Shown here one piece after another: positions 31,824-42,582 of a DNA stretch of 64,000 bases (positions are counted from its first letter, which is position 1; every line of letters starts with the position of its first letter). Made by a program: the position numbers and the translations under genes. Where the stretch lies: NCBI RefSeq assembly GCF_000340215.1, contig NW_006921537.1:3985646-4049645 (forward strand). The letters are read 5' to 3'. Origin of the DNA: Pseudocercospora fijiensis CIRAD86 (Eukaryota; Ascomycota; Dothideomycetes; Mycosphaerellales; Mycosphaerellaceae). Below the pieces are notes generated by a model, which saw nothing but the letters and a program-made list of their open reading frames with translations, made no database searches and was not told the origin of the DNA.

Positions 31824-33698
31824 GTGCGCTGGTATAACGTGCTTATGACTTTTTGGTGTCCATGTGTAAAGCGGCAGACAGCGGGATGCTGAGTCTGCGA
31901 CAGTGAGATATCCTGGATTCGTCTATGGTATGTGGAGGCCGGGAGGATGGCGCAGTCAGTTCTGCAAATGGTCGTGACAGATTCCACGCGAGTGACGCTG
32001 GGCCAGGGCATCAGACGACCATCGGTCGACCTGGGCCCTGTGCTCGATGCGCAGAATTGCCATGCCATGCCATCTGAGATCTCACACGCTGCGCGGCGCA
32101 TAGCCCCGATCTTTGCACGCCAAGACAAAGGCTGCGATCGCGAACGGTGCTCGGAAGCAACGAACCGAAGAGCATCGTCGATGACACACGGCTGACGTGC
32201 ACCACGTATTTTTCTTGGTATGCTCTCTCCGCCCTCTCCATCAGTGTCAATGTTTCGATACACACACACACACACACACGCGCGTGGTGCCACGGTGATT
32301 CGTGCGTGTGCAGCACTTCATTGTTGAGGAGAGCGCAGACTGCCCTGAGGAGTCCAAGACGTCCGAAATTGCGCCCTGTCGATGCCCGTGATGAGAACGT
32401 CGATTCAAACACCAGGAACGATGAAGCATGCTCACGTCACTGCTGACTGGTGACACTCTCGGCTACGACACGATCGAAGATTCAGATGAGGCTCTGCTGC
32501 ACTACTACTAAATCTCCTGTTCGTCGGAGAAGCATAGTTCGAGCCACCACACGCAGCGCCGACCTGGTTTTCTTGCCGAGATCAACATCTTCAACACCGA
32601 GGATCGATGAATGACTTGTATAGTTTGCAGTTCGAACGTGCAGAATGTGTGTCGCTGGGCCATTGGTGGAGATGTTGATATCCATCTAGTCTTCTTGTGC
32701 GGCAATCTGGTGTAGTCGCACATGGTGACACCAAACGCCAGCCGCGTCTTATCGAGACTTCCTTCGACGCTCCTGGCCGCATTGATTGCCCCATGGTAAG
32801 TCGCAGATATGCGCAGTAACGATCTCTCTTCAATTTCATCTGTCGATTGCAGCTGTTTCCATCGCAACGTGGATGATGCCGCCGCTCATAGTAGTGTTCG
32901 ACGCAGGCACAGGCCGAGTCCAGCGCCTGATATCAAGGTTTCGATCTTCAATCCAAAGCATCAAGGCAGACGTGCAAGACCCTTCTCAACGATACTGCCG
33001 CCGCGTGAGACCATGAAGGGTCTTATGGTGGCAATGCCAGGTCGGTTTCCGATGGGCCTGCAGGCAGGCAGCGCGCACCACGGTCAATTACCTCGTCAGG
33101 GGGGTCAAACAGTACACTTAGATCGGTCTCGGTGTCATTCAATGTTCGCAGCAAGGCTGGGGATTACTGGGCGACCATGACGAACTGTCTGTACTTCTGT
33201 CAATGAACTTTCTAGCAACGAGTTTCGGTCAAGATTGGCTTTCGAGCAGCGTGCTTGACTCGCTGAGCTATCGCTGAAGCCTGAAGCAAAGGGGCTCCTG
33301 CCACAGTACGGGAACCGAAGCATCAACGCCCAGCCATCTGCAGACCCTGAGAAAGACCCTGAGCGTTGTTCTGTAAGAGCCATGAGTTGTGGTCGTGCAG
33401 ATGAGTGGCGAACTTGAGCCTGTTTGTCACCGACCTTACTCACTCGACTGAAGGCGAGACGCTCTAGATGTCCATGAGACCGCGGCTGAATTGGACAAGA
33501 ATGAATTACAGAACAGCCCGAAGCAAGCCTGCAACAACCATTATAAGCATTACTACCCGCCTCTCTTCCCCCATCCGCTCTCCCCGGACGCCTATCAACA
33601 CCATGCACCCTGCTGCTCCTCTTAACGCCTCGCAAGTGATGCGCACAGCTTCAGTGTCTCGTCTGGGTGACTTTTCCACGTCTTCGCTTCGTCTTGCT
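31824..33698 (-). promoter_or_regulatory. Long upstream region of frq
   Basis: About 1.9 kb without a convincing gene before the CYSTM gene, which is also on the minus strand. In Neurospora the frq promoter and 5' leader are long, spliced and hold upstream ORFs and light-response elements; the length here fits that. Paired GATC/CGAT words occur (for example AGATCTCACACG with CCGATCTTT at about 32077-32115, and GAGGATCGATGAATG near 32599-32613) and could be light-response or clock elements, but no exact Neurospora consensus is seen. Several minus-strand ATG-started short frames (for example 32508-32867) may act as upstream ORFs. A (CA)n tract lies at 32261-32279. Confidence 0.4.
32261..32279. 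repeat. (CA)n microsatellite
   Basis: Nine and a half CA units followed by CGCGCG, in the frq upstream region. Confidence 0.95.
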
Positions 33699-34110
33699 CT
33701 AAAATAGCACATCCAAACAACAACAACAAGCCATGGCAGCCATTATACCTGCGCAGCAACCTGCACCTCCTCCCGCTCCCGCGCCTCTGTCTTGCGGCGG
33801 CCCTCCGTAGTAGCCGCCCTGGGGTGGGTAAGGCCCTTGTTGTTGATACATCATGGGTTGTTGGCCATATTGTCCTGGCGGTGGACCGTACGGTTGGTTG
33901 TATGGTTGCGGGCTGCCGTATTGTTGCGGAGGAGGCGAGCCGTAATATCCTGCGTTCTCTCCTCGTGGATCGCCCACTGGCCCAGCATCATAGTGTGCTT
34001 GTGGAGGCTGTTGAGGATAGCCTGGGGGCGGGCCTGCTGGTGCGTCCTAACAGCAATGTCAGTGGCTGGTTGTATCGGCCAGTTTGCCAATCACCCACGT
34101 ATTTCGACAT
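33699..34110 (-). CDS. CYSTM-type cysteine-rich tail-anchored protein
   Basis: Exon 1 is only 12 bases (34110-34099, MSKY); exon 2 is 34046-33699; the intron 34047-34098 has a GTGGGT donor, CTGAC branch and TTAG acceptor. The product is 119 residues: DAPAGPPPGYPQQPPQAHYD, a Pro/Gly/Gln/Tyr-rich repeat region, then Ala/Gly and the C-terminal CCAGIMAAMACCCCLDVLF. That Cys-rich hydrophobic end is the CYSTM module, known from stress-tolerance proteins of fungi and plants that associate with membranes, often the plasma membrane. The intron is needed to reach an ATG; without it the frame starts at a GTG. A role in stress is inferred from the family only. Confidence 0.85.
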
Positions 34111-35057
34111 GACTCTTGATCGCTTCGGCGTAGCTGTAAGTCCGTTGAGTGTAGTGAGTGCAGTGAGTGTAGCCTGTGGGCACTGCAAAAGCTATAGCGA
34201 CAGTATCGATGCGGAGGACGCGGCTTCAAAGGTGTACGACATTGCAGGCAAGAGCGCTGGCATAAGAGGCTCACGAAATCTCTCGGCACTTGGCCATTTC
34301 CTTGGGAGGCGCAGCTCGACTCGACAGCATCGGCCGCGTAATCCACAGCACCTTTTCAGCATACCATTTCATGCCGTTTTGGTAGACCTCTGCCACGCCA
34401 CGGCTTGACGGCCAACAACAATGCCAGTGTCCAACATGCGGAAATCGGTCTCGAGTCGGCTGTGCTGGTTGAGGTGTCTAGCTAACGTTAACAAATCTGG
34501 CGTCTTGCCTTGTGGCACAAAAGGCTGGGCGGGGCGATGCACGCCAAGCTGCCAGGATGCTGCCGCCAGAGTAGGCAATGCGAGCAACATATATGATATT
34601 GTTGCAACCCATAACCGCATAACGTAAGTTCGCTGTGGTTGAACCCTATCGTTCTCACGCGACTGTTCGCAGTATTGACGTCGGGTTGTCCCGTCTGTGC
34701 TGGCGTGAAAGCGTCTCCGTCGCGACGCTGGATCTGCGTGCCTTTGCCGCCGACAGAAGCAGTTTGAAACATGCACGAGACGGCAGCGTCCTGTCCTCAT
34801 CATCACTCCTCCAACCGTTCGTTGTTGGATCATATGCCTGCGTATCGCTCTGCCTCCTGTAAGTTAGGCTGTTGCACGCCTGTGTTTTCGCGCGGAGCCT
34901 CCGCCATGTCATGGTCACATACTACACCTGCGCTTGTCCCTTCACCCTGCAGCGCGCATATGAATAATTCTTCACTCTCTTCTCTGCCCTGCTGCCTCGC
35001 ACTGCTACCTTGATCATCAGTGAGCATGAGGGCACGCATTCCGCACAATCCGGATCA
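34111..35057. promoter_or_regulatory. Divergent region between the CYSTM gene and the membrane protein gene
   Basis: Almost 950 bp that should hold both promoters. A short array of AGTGAGTG(T/C)AG units lies at about 34146-34172. A strong donor-like CTGTAAGTTAG at about 34857-34867 could belong to a 5' exon of the gene at 35058, which would explain the missing signal peptide there. Short open frames on both strands are not convincing. Confidence 0.4.
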
Positions 35058-36524
35058 ATGGCTGGCACAGTGGGGACGCTTCCATATTCTACTGAAACCG
35101 TCACCACGTTCTGGTCCACGTCTGTCGTCACAGTACTGGCATCAACATCAGGTATAGATTCCACAACAACCACAACATCACCAACAACAACCACAACATC
35201 ACCAACAACCACAACATCACCAACAACAACACCACCACCACCACCACCACCAAGGCAAACACGTACAACCAGTCGCTCAACATCAGGATGGAGCAACATC
35301 ACAACGTCGACACAATCACATTCAAGGATATCCCGGCCACCCGCCATCAGCCAGCCCACGTCTGGCGCATTGGCCGCTCTGCCATCAGTGGTCACTTCAA
35401 TCTCAAACTATACCCTGCCACCTGTAGTGACAGCCATTCCTACCGCACGCCTTTCTTCCTCAAACAATGCGACAACAACTGCTATGCGATCAAGCAACCC
35501 GCACAAACGTGCTGTCATCGGCGGACTTTCAGGCGCCATAGCAGGACTTGTCGTCATTGGCGTGCTTATATGTCTGGTGCTACGATGGCGGCGAAAGGAT
35601 CATGACTCTGATCTCACCTCGTTGACGGAGAAGGCAGACAGCGAAGAGGCACGACCGCCGTTCAAACAGAAGCTGACCGCTTTCGCTACGCTTCTGCCAA
35701 TCAGTCGTCTTGCCAGAGATTCACCCAGCAGCAGTCAAGTGCGGCCGCACAGCATCTCGCCCGTGAGCGTGGATGAAGACCATCGCATGATCCGCATGAG
35801 CACCAGGCATTGGCCACGACCCTTTGTTCCGGGTGCCGGGGAAGGCTACCGAGACTCAGCACCTCTCGGCCAGCTGCGAGTCGTCAATCCGGATCTCCCT
35901 CGTCCTACCACACCACGACGATCGACTGATACAGCGACCAGCTTCCTGCGAAAACCACGGGAGGCCTTAGCTGGGTTTGTGTTCACCTCGCCAAGACCGC
36001 AGTCTGTAGGCAGGATGAGGCCAATTGCGCCTGCTCAAGATTTGCCCACTACAGCAGTGGTAGACCCTACTCTGTCTCGGGAATGTGTGGCAACCTATGC
36101 TTCGACACCATCATTCAGGTCTTACCCATCCTTGATCTCACTGCCTACCGTACAGCAACACCCAGCTGAGGATCCTTTCTTCACGCCGCCCGGTGAGACA
36201 GAGAAACAGCTACCTGCTCTACCACATGAGCCAGAGCCATCTACGACATCTGTTTCTGGATCGGCTAGCAAGACTCGGAATATTCTTGGCTCCTTGCTTC
36301 ATCCTATGCGAGCACGAGCAAATACTACCAATTCACAGCCAGCAACACAGGCCCACGGACTATCGCACTTCTCTGTTTCCACCAACGCTTCGAGAAGTAG
36401 TAGGCGCAGCGACCCTTTCGATCTGGATAGACCGAGCATCCGTGGCAGTACGCCTGCCCGATCTGGACACGAATGTCACCGGGAAGGCCATGCTCCCGTT
36501 CGGACCTTGTATGAGGGTACTTGA
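35058..36524 (+). CDS. Thr/Ser-rich single-pass membrane protein (Wsc/Mid2-like architecture)
   Basis: From the ATG at 35058 the protein has 488 residues. An extracellular-type Ser/Thr-rich region comes first, including a stalk of Thr runs broken by Ser-Pro and seven Pro in a row (about 35160-35250). One membrane helix, VIGGLSGAIAGLVVIGVLIC LVL with RWRRKDHD after it, sits at about residues 153-180. The cytosolic tail of some 310 residues is Ser/Pro/Arg-rich and disordered. This layout resembles fungal cell-wall sensors and SKG6/AXL2-type proteins, but I see no Cys-rich WSC domain. No signal peptide follows the chosen ATG, so the true start may lie in an upstream exon. Function: a surface or wall-stress role is inference from architecture. 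Confidence 0.7.
   Translation: MAGTVGTLPYSTETVTTFWSTSVVTVLASTSGIDSTTTTTSPTTTTTSPTTTTSPTTTPPPPPPPRQTRTTSRSTSGWSNITTSTQSHSRISRPPAISQPTSGALAALPSVVTSISNYTLPPVVTAIPTARLSSSNNATTTAMRSSNPHKRAVIGGLSGAIAGLVVIGVLICLVLRWRRKDHDSDLTSLTEKADSEEARPPFKQKLTAFATLLPISRLARDSPSSSQVRPHSISPVSVDEDHRMIRMSTRHWPRPFVPGAGEGYRDSAPLGQLRVVNPDLPRPTTPRRSTDTATSFLRKPREALAGFVFTSPRPQSVGRMRPIAPAQDLPTTAVVDPTLSRECVATYASTPSFRSYPSLISLPTVQQHPAEDPFFTPPGETEKQLPALPHEPEPSTTSVSGSASKTRNILGSLLHPMRARANTTNSQPATQAHGLSHFSVSTNASRSSRRSDPFDLDRPSIRGSTPARSGHECHREGHAPVRTLYEGT
35160..35252 (+). repeat. Low-complexity ACA/CCA repeat coding Thr-Pro stalk
   Basis: Units of about 21-27 bp coding TTTTTSP, then TTTTSP, then Pro codons (CCA)n. Such arrays change length easily, so the stalk may vary among strains. 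Confidence 0.85.
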
Positions 36525-37223
36525 GGTGCAGCAAATAATAACCTTATGAAGACATGCATGATACATACTGTATGACCGACTAACGAATTTACGAATGATG
36601 CTTCAACCCAGTGAAGCTTGATACCCAGACTTGATGGAGGCTTGCAAAAACGGTTCTTATGTATTATCAGCAAATGAATTCAACGCTCGTAGGGGCATTA
36701 CTTTAATCCCTTGTGGGAAGTCGATTGAAGATACCTTGACACTTCATAATGGAACTCCAATTTGTCTGGGTAGTTCGCTGTGAAATGTTGCAGCTGCAAT
36801 GGACGGCCTATACGGGACACAGTGGTCGAGAAGAATGCCGAATGCAGCTCTGGAATTCGAGCCGTCGAGCTGCCCGTTTCCATTGCCAGCCTCTCCAGAC
36901 AATTGCAAAGAGACCTGATGGAGCTTTCTTAGCTCGTCCGCGACCGCGGTTGCCCAGCAGTCGTCGCAAGTGGCTATAGCTCTCTGACACAGTTCCGGAT
37001 GAGGTTGCACCAGTAGATTGGAGCAGTTGAGCGTGCCCAATGGGAAACGCAGTCTCACGTGGAAACTCGCATTCACTTGAACCCTTGTCACGCATGTGAA
37101 ATTGTTACGTCAGCGTGTGGGAATCTCAGTCCCTTTCCAACGGCAACAGCCAACAACGACACTCTTCTTCTGACAAGCAACTCTGCTGATCTACAATCAC
37201 ACATTTCGTGCAAGGTAGACACG
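36525..37223. other. Intergenic, with a doubtful broken minus-strand frame
   Basis: Between two plus-strand genes. On the minus strand 37091-36744 reads 115 residues including PELCQRAIATCDDCWATAVA and DELRKLHQVSLQL, and an overlapping frame 36883-36698 reads DKLEFHYEVSRYLQ. Both look more protein-like than chance and could be one gene joined by an intron or split by a frameshift. I cannot find a clear splice pair, and know no family, so I leave it uncalled. Confidence 0.3.
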
Positions 37224-38393
37224 ATGCGCGCCTCTATGGTGGCTGCAGCGCTTGCGATCACCTGCACTTCCCTCATTGAGGCAAATATTCTGGCTTCTTT
37301 CAGAAAGAACTCACAACTCCCATTTCCATCGGCATCGGCATGCCCGTTGGCCTCATCTGATTTGCGCAACATCAGCATCGGTGCCGCATACGACTGGTCG
37401 CAAACAGCAGAAGCGCTCAACGTCCTCTCAAAGTGCGCTGACCTCCTGTCCACTACACTTGAGCTTTCCATCAACATCTCAATCCCTTTCGAACCACCAC
37501 CGAGTCCCATTACGTCGCGCCTGAACAAGATCAAAGAGCGTATCGAATCCGGTGTCAAGAACTCCTTCACCACACACCAAACGATTAAATTCGGAATCCG
37601 TCCACCGCAGAAAATCATCCGTCAACCCGATTTCCTCGAGCACGGAAAATCAGAATTCTTGCATCGAAAGGATGACTTCAAAGTCCACGCCTTCAACCAA
37701 AAAGATCTCGAAGCACTTGACTCCATCGACCAACACCGCTTCAACTTCATGACTCCCTTCGCCCCAGAAACCTCACAAATCGCCCTCCAAGATTTCCAAG
37801 CCAGCCTCCAACCAACCCTCCTCCCCATCCCACCACCACCAGAACTCCTGCACACCTTAACCTCCCTCCTCCAAAAAGCGACAAACCTCGAAACTCTACA
37901 TCTCCGACTCCATCCTCCCTCGCACGAAGTGCCAGAAAATTTCCACCAAGCCTTCATAACCTCCAACCTCAACCTCTCCAGCATAAAATCTCTGCACCTA
38001 AGTCCAGGAATGGATTTCCTCGTCGCATTCACGCCGAATGTCATCTCCATCACTGCAAACGGCGTTTGGAACACCATCCAATCTCTCAACTTGATGAATT
38101 CCACCAACTCCCTCGAACACCTCACGCTCAGAACGAGATGGGATGAAAGGAAACTTGACGCTCTCGTTCAGAATTGCGAGAATTTGACGAGTCTGGATAT
38201 GCTTTCTCCGGGTGGGGATGGGCAAGTGGTGAAGTTTCGGCGGGGAATTCACTCGGATGGTGGAGATACGAGTGCGACGAGGTCGGTGCATGGTTTGAGG
38301 GTTTCGAAGTATCAGCGAGGACCGAGAGGACGGGGGAATTTTACGAGGTTGTTTGAGGAGTTGCCGAAATTGGAGACTTTGGTTGTTACTTGA
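37224..38393 (+). CDS. Putative secreted leucine-rich protein
   Basis: From the ATG at 37224 the product has 389 residues and starts with a likely signal peptide (MRASMVAAALAITCTSLIEA). An in-frame ATG at 37059 would hide this signal, so I prefer the later one. The body has leucine-rich, F-box-protein-like repeats without an F-box: TNLETLHLRL, LSSIKSLHLSPGM, IQSLNLMNS, LEHLTLRTRWDERKLDALVQ, ENLTSLDML. Several N-glycosylation sequons (NISI, NLSS) fit secretion. No introns. The family is not known to me; it could instead be a cytosolic LRR protein whose N-terminus only looks like a signal. It converges on PMR1 with 323 bp between the stop codons. Confidence 0.65.
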   Translation: MRASMVAAALAITCTSLIEANILASFRKNSQLPFPSASACPLASSDLRNISIGAAYDWSQTAEALNVLSKCADLLSTTLELSINISIPFEPPPSPITSRLNKIKERIESGVKNSFTTHQTIKFGIRPPQKIIRQPDFLEHGKSEFLHRKDDFKVHAFNQKDLEALDSIDQHRFNFMTPFAPETSQIALQDFQASLQPTLLPIPPPPELLHTLTSLLQKATNLETLHLRLHPPSHEVPENFHQAFITSNLNLSSIKSLHLSPGMDFLVAFTPNVISITANGVWNTIQSLNLMNSTNSLEHLTLRTRWDERKLDALVQNCENLTSLDMLSPGGDGQVVKFRRGIHSDGGDTSATRSVHGLRVSKYQRGPRGRGNFTRLFEELPKLETLVVT

Positions 38394-38716
38394 ATGGCGT
38401 ACAGGAGAAAGAAGGTCTTGGTGGATTGGGCTGAGGGTGAGGTGTTGTTAGCTGGACGGCTAGGAGGTGGCGTTGTACCGCTGGGATGCATGCGTACATG
38501 TATTTCGAGCTCCTTTTTGCGTCACTAGGCGGCCGCATAATGCTCGAGTCTATCCGAAGAGAATCTCTCTCAATCCAGAAAGAGTGTTTCGAAAAACAGC
38601 TACAAAAATGTAAATTTCCCCATCTTCTGTCGCGTCGAATCTACTGCTACAGCAGATATATTCCGCACAATACTCACTCGCTATACAATTGCACGCTCCC
38701 CCCAAAACTCCGTACT
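38394..38716. other. Convergent 3' region
   Basis: The 3' ends of the leucine-rich protein gene and PMR1 meet here. A pyrimidine-rich stretch lies at about 38690-38716 and goes on into PMR1. Nothing else seen. Confidence 0.5.
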
Positions 38717-41700
38717 TTACACCATCCTCCCCACCCGTCCAATCGACCTCCCTTTCCTCCTCCGTTCCCAAAATTTCCTCCCCTCATCAACCCAAAGCAC
38801 CGAACTTGCCACAACCACAAGTTTAACCAGATCCACGAGTGACAACGCCTCGGTCTGAAATACCGCTTGCAAAGGAGGGAAATATATGACTAATGCCTGT
38901 CCAACCAAACTTCCTAATACAGCATATGTGAACATGACGTTGCCGTCGCCACTTTTGCCAACCCAGTTTGGTGGGAGTAAGGGTACTTCGCCCATGAGAA
39001 CGCTGCGGTTCGCGGAGCGGCAGGATAGGGCGTTGAACATGTCGAAGAGGACAAATTGGGTGAAGGTGAGGGTTGTGTCGCGGGCGGAAACGGAGTGCGC
39101 GACGAGGTCTTCAGCGGAGAGGTGGGAGTAGTATGTGAGGAGGGTGCCGGTGAGGATGACGGCTGCGCTTTGAAAGACGCGACGGAGGAGTTTTGGCGTG
39201 AGAACGCGGGCGGTGCGAGGTCGTGGAGGTTGCGTGAGAAGGGCAGGGTCGACAGGCTCTACCCCTAAAGATTGTGCGGGCGGTCCGTCCATGATGATGT
39301 TGATCCAGAGAATCTGCATGGCGTTGAGCGGGTTCTTCAGTCCAAACAGGCTGCTCAGCATGACCAGTCCCAATGCCGAAACGCTTGTGCTGAGCTGGAA
39401 AGTCAGGAAGTTCTGAATGTTGTAGAAAATGCCTTTGCCTTCTTCAATAGCGCTCAGTATTGTTGAGAAGTCGTCATCAGTCAAGATCATGTCCGCTGCT
39501 TCTTTGGCAACATCTGTGCCTAGTTTGCCCATGCTAATACCAATATCGGCTTTCTTGAGCGCAGGTGCATCGTTGACACCATCTCCAGTCATCGCGACAA
39601 CATCACCGCGAGACTGCAGAGCAGAGATGATCTTCAGCTTGTGCTCGGGGCTTGTGCGCGCGAAAATGCTGATGCGACTCATCGCTTCTGCCAAGTCTGC
39701 TTCGCTCATCTGATCGAGTTGATCGCCGCGAATGACTGGAGAGCCGATTGCAGAGTTGAGGTTGATGGGCATTCCCAGCTTCTTTGCAACAGCAACAGCT
39801 GTGGCCTCGGCATCACCAGTGATCATGATCACTTTCACACCTCCTGCCAAAAGGCGGCGTATGGATCTGTCCACACCTTTCCGTGGCGGATCCGACATGC
39901 CGACGAGACCAGAAAAGCAAAGTCCGGTGTAGACGTTCTCGTCAACGCCGGAAGATTGGCCCAGCGCTGCCATTGGTGTGGAAGCTCTACTACCACCACT
40001 CACATCACGGCTGGTGTTTCTGCTTGCAGCACCCCGTATCCTGACAGGACCACTGGCAAAAGCGAGAACGCGAAGACCTTCTTCCGCCATCTGTCGAGCG
40101 GCTAGATCGACTTCTTGCCGTCGTTTGTCGTCCAGAATGACTTCGCCTTGAGCAGATATGTACGTGTCACAGCGACCGATCACGCGTTCGAGAGCGCCTT
40201 TGATGTATGCAGTGTCGCTTCCGTCACTTGCTTCATTGATCACGCCCATCCATTTCCGCGAGCTAGAAAAGGGTATCTCGTGCTTCCGTTGGCCGATACG
40301 ACCGCGCACGTCCTCTTCGTGAAAGTTGTCCAGCAGGTCCAAGAGCGCGACATCCGTTGGCTGGCCAGCCCAACGGCTCTTTGCATTGGCTAAATCGTCG
40401 TCGCCACCTGTGCTCGCAAGCACCGCGGCGCTAGCAGCTGTGATCTGACCATGACTATGCGTGTTCAGTCTCCCGTCGTTGACGATATTTGCTGCTCTGA
40501 GTACGGCTTGTGTGGTGGCTGCATTGAGGCTTTCGGAATAGACCTTGTTGACGTCTTGCGGCTTGTCGTTGTCGAAACTCCACATCTTGGTGGCAGTCAT
40601 GTGGTTGGTGGTGAGGGTTCCTGTCTTGTCAGAGCAGACCACGTTCACAGATCCCAGTGTCTCGACGGAAGGCAATCTGCGCACAATAGCATTCCTCCGG
40701 CTCATGCGCAAAACACCCAGCGCAAGCGTGACAGTCACGATGATTGGCAGACCTTCGGGAATGGCTGCTACGGCCAATGACACTCCGATCTGGAAGAGCT
40801 CCAGGAAATTCCTGCCTCGCCAAAGACCAACAAGAATAATGACAGCAATCACACCGAACGACATGTAGCTGAGCTCCTTTCCTAATCGATCCATGCTCAG
40901 TTGCAGTGGTGTCCTCGGCGACTCAATCTCCTGCAAAGAGGCACTAATTGCGCCAAACTCGGTATCGCCTCCAGTCCCGATGACAATGCCATGTCCATAT
41001 CCCGATCGAACCAGAGTTCCCTGAAATGCGATGTTGGTCTGATCGGTGAGACGAATCTCTCCGCTCCTCATCAGAGTCGAAGGATGTGTGCTGCCATTTG
41101 CATAGTTGACCGGGCCAAGAGTGTCTGCCGTCTTCGCCACAGGCTCATTCTCTCCAGTCAAGTTACTCTCATCAATGCTGAGATCAGCGGCATGAACGAT
41201 TCGAACGTCGGCGGGTATCCGGTCACCGGTGTGGAACAGCACAAGATCTCCCGTCACGAGCTGTGTGGCAGATATAGTCGTGCTTGCCTTGTCTGCATTC
41301 TTCTCGCTAGCCGTGCCCTTTGGCTCCCCATTCTCAACTGGCTCGGACGCAGATGTCCTGATCACATGCGCGAAATGCGGCACAAGCTTGTTCAATGCTT
41401 CTAAGCTCTTTTCACTTCTATACTCTTGCACGAACGCGACTGACACGACTATGGTCACTGCAATGAATATGGAAATCGCGTCCTCGTAATTGCCCATTAC
41501 AGCAGACACGGCAGCACTGGCAAGCAATAGGAGAATCAAGGTCTCCTTGAACTGCTGAACGAAGCGCAGCCATAATGGATCTGGTTCCTCCGATGGCAAC
41601 TCATTGGTGCCTTGCACCTGCAATCGCGTCGCGGCATCGGAAGGGTGCAAGCCATTGGTGAGAGACGTGGAATGCCTCTCGGCGACTTGCTCGGGGGTCA

Positions 41701-41887
41701 GAGTCGCATGTTGCGCGGTGATGCTCTGCTGTCCGGGCAGCTTTATTCGACTGGAGGCTCGAGAGTGTAGAGAGCGGCCTTCGGTGGGCGCAGTCAAGGA
41801 ATGCGACTGGGAACCGCTTGGCGGTGCATACGGCGATGGAGATGGTGCATTGTGCAGAGGTATGATCGGGGTGGTGGATGGGGACAT
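38717..41887 (-). CDS. PMR1: Golgi Ca2+/Mn2+-transporting P-type ATPase (SPCA, Pmr1)
   Basis: A single exon from the ATG at 41887 gives 1056 residues. The pump moves Ca2+ and Mn2+ into the Golgi, supporting glycosylation and secretion. Visible motifs: the TGEN/P actuator motif in [12 protein letters not shown] (about 241-252), the M4 ion-binding [18 protein letters not shown] (374-391), the phosphorylated Asp420 in [17 protein letters not shown], the hinge [17 protein letters not shown], and the M5-M6 region [22 protein letters not shown], with the N and D typical of SPCA pumps. The N-terminal 60 residues are Ser/Pro-rich. The actuator domain carries an insertion of about 25 residues ([16 protein letters not shown]). 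A GTG upstream (41995) extends the frame, but the MSPSTTPII start is the first ATG; a 5' UTR intron is possible. Confidence 0.95.
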   Translation of the reverse strand: MSPSTTPIIPLHNAPSPSPYAPPSGSQSHSLTAPTEGRSLHSRASSRIKLPGQQSITAQHATLTPEQVAERHSTSLTNGLHPSDAATRLQVQGTNELPSEEPDPLWLRFVQQFKETLILLLLASAAVSAVMGNYEDAISIFIAVTIVVSVAFVQEYRSEKSLEALNKLVPHFAHVIRTSASEPVENGEPKGTASEKNADKASTTISATQLVTGDLVLFHTGDRIPADVRIVHAADLSIDESNLTGENEPVAKTADTLGPVNYANGSTHPSTLMRSGEIRLTDQTNIAFQGTLVRSGYGHGIVIGTGGDTEFGAISASLQEIESPRTPLQLSMDRLGKELSYMSFGVIAVIILVGLWRGRNFLELFQIGVSLAVAAIPEGLPIIVTVTLALGVLRMSRRNAIVRRLPSVETLGSVNVVCSDKTGTLTTNHMTATKMWSFDNDKPQDVNKVYSESLNAATTQAVLRAANIVNDGRLNTHSHGQITAASAAVLASTGGDDDLANAKSRWAGQPTDVALLDLLDNFHEEDVRGRIGQRKHEIPFSSSRKWMGVINEASDGSDTAYIKGALERVIGRCDTYISAQGEVILDDKRRQEVDLAARQMAEEGLRVLAFASGPVRIRGAASRNTSRDVSGGSRASTPMAALGQSSGVDENVYTGLCFSGLVGMSDPPRKGVDRSIRRLLAGGVKVIMITGDAEATAVAVAKKLGMPINLNSAIGSPVIRGDQLDQMSEADLAEAMSRISIFARTSPEHKLKIISALQSRGDVVAMTGDGVNDAPALKKADIGISMGKLGTDVAKEAADMILTDDDFSTILSAIEEGKGIFYNIQNFLTFQLSTSVSALGLVMLSSLFGLKNPLNAMQILWINIIMDGPPAQSLGVEPVDPALLTQPPRPRTARVLTPKLLRRVFQSAAVILTGTLLTYYSHLSAEDLVAHSVSARDTTLTFTQFVLFDMFNALSCRSANRSVLMGEVPLLPPNWVGKSGDGNVMFTYAVLGSLVGQALVIYFPPLQAVFQTEALSLVDLVKLVVVASSVLWVDEGRKFWERRRKGRSIGRVGRMV

Positions 41888-42582
41888 GCTTGGTCGGCCA
41901 TATGAACGCCGGGCGGATGGTGGCTGATTCTCTTGACTGAAGTCGCTCAGGAGTAGGAGGAGGAGTGTGGTCTGGTTGAGAAGGCCGTCCGTCACATTTG
42001 GCCCTGCTTGGCCTTTGGCTGCCAGAGGTTATTGTCGGCGTCTGCTGCGCTGCGCTGCGCTGCCTTCCGCCGAACAAAGCAGTCTTGCAAAAAAGCTCCA
42101 CGCACATGCACGTCTGGCCGCGTCTCCAACTCGCAGCATCGCACCTTCCCCTACGCGGCGCGGCCCCAGGCCAGGATTAGGCATCAATTAAGCTTGGCCT
42201 AGCGTGGCTGCCTGAGGCGGCCTTGGAACTAAAAACAGTCCGCGTGCCTCCCAACCTCTGAATAATCCGGAAGCCTGAACTCGCACAGTCACCGTCATCC
42301 ACCATCCACCATCCACCACTCACCAACACCACCTCGACACCCGCGCATTCGCATCATCATTGTGAGCGGCTGCATTACTGTATTCACCACCCGACGACAT
42401 GCACTTCTTGGCATAAAATTCACCTTCCGCACGGCGAGTGACGCGTCGTGTCCAACAACAACAACAACAAAGACGCGACGACCAGGCGCATTACTCCTAC
42501 CACTCCCACCACACGTCTGGACTCTACCATCTTTGGAGATCAGTATCGCATACACCCAGACTCAACGTAGAAAGCCCTCACG
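41888..42582. promoter_or_regulatory. Divergent PMR1-RAD21 promoter region
   Basis: About 695 bp. It contains a (CTGCG)n stretch at about 42042-42064, CCATCCA repeats at about 42297-42320, and CAACAA repeats near 42452-42467. An ACGCGT box is at 42441-42446, and a short upstream ORF of five codons starts at 42399 on the RAD21 side. Confidence 0.6.
42441..42446 (+). promoter_or_regulatory. MluI cell-cycle box (ACGCGT) upstream of RAD21
   Basis: ACGCGT lies 137 bp before the RAD21 start codon; a related ACGCGA follows at about 42473-42478. In yeasts MBF binds this motif to drive S-phase genes, including cohesin genes. Function here is inferred. Confidence 0.5.

Noticed and set aside
31796..32412. 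Minus-strand frames of 133-165 codons upstream of and overlapping the frq start
   Set aside because: They use other frames than FRQ, have no homologous features and lie in what should be the frq leader. At most they could act as upstream ORFs.
33135..33635. Minus-strand frame of 166 codons (RGVKRSSRVHGVDRRPGRAD)
   Set aside because: Arg/Ser/Gly-rich without domain or splice signals, in the gap between frq and the CYSTM gene; probably chance.
35010..35057. Earlier in-frame start for the Thr-rich membrane protein
   Set aside because: It is a TTG, not an ATG, and the added residues do not form a signal peptide.
36193..36549. Second frame over the end of the Thr-rich membrane protein gene
   Set aside because: A shadow of the main frame with no features of its own.
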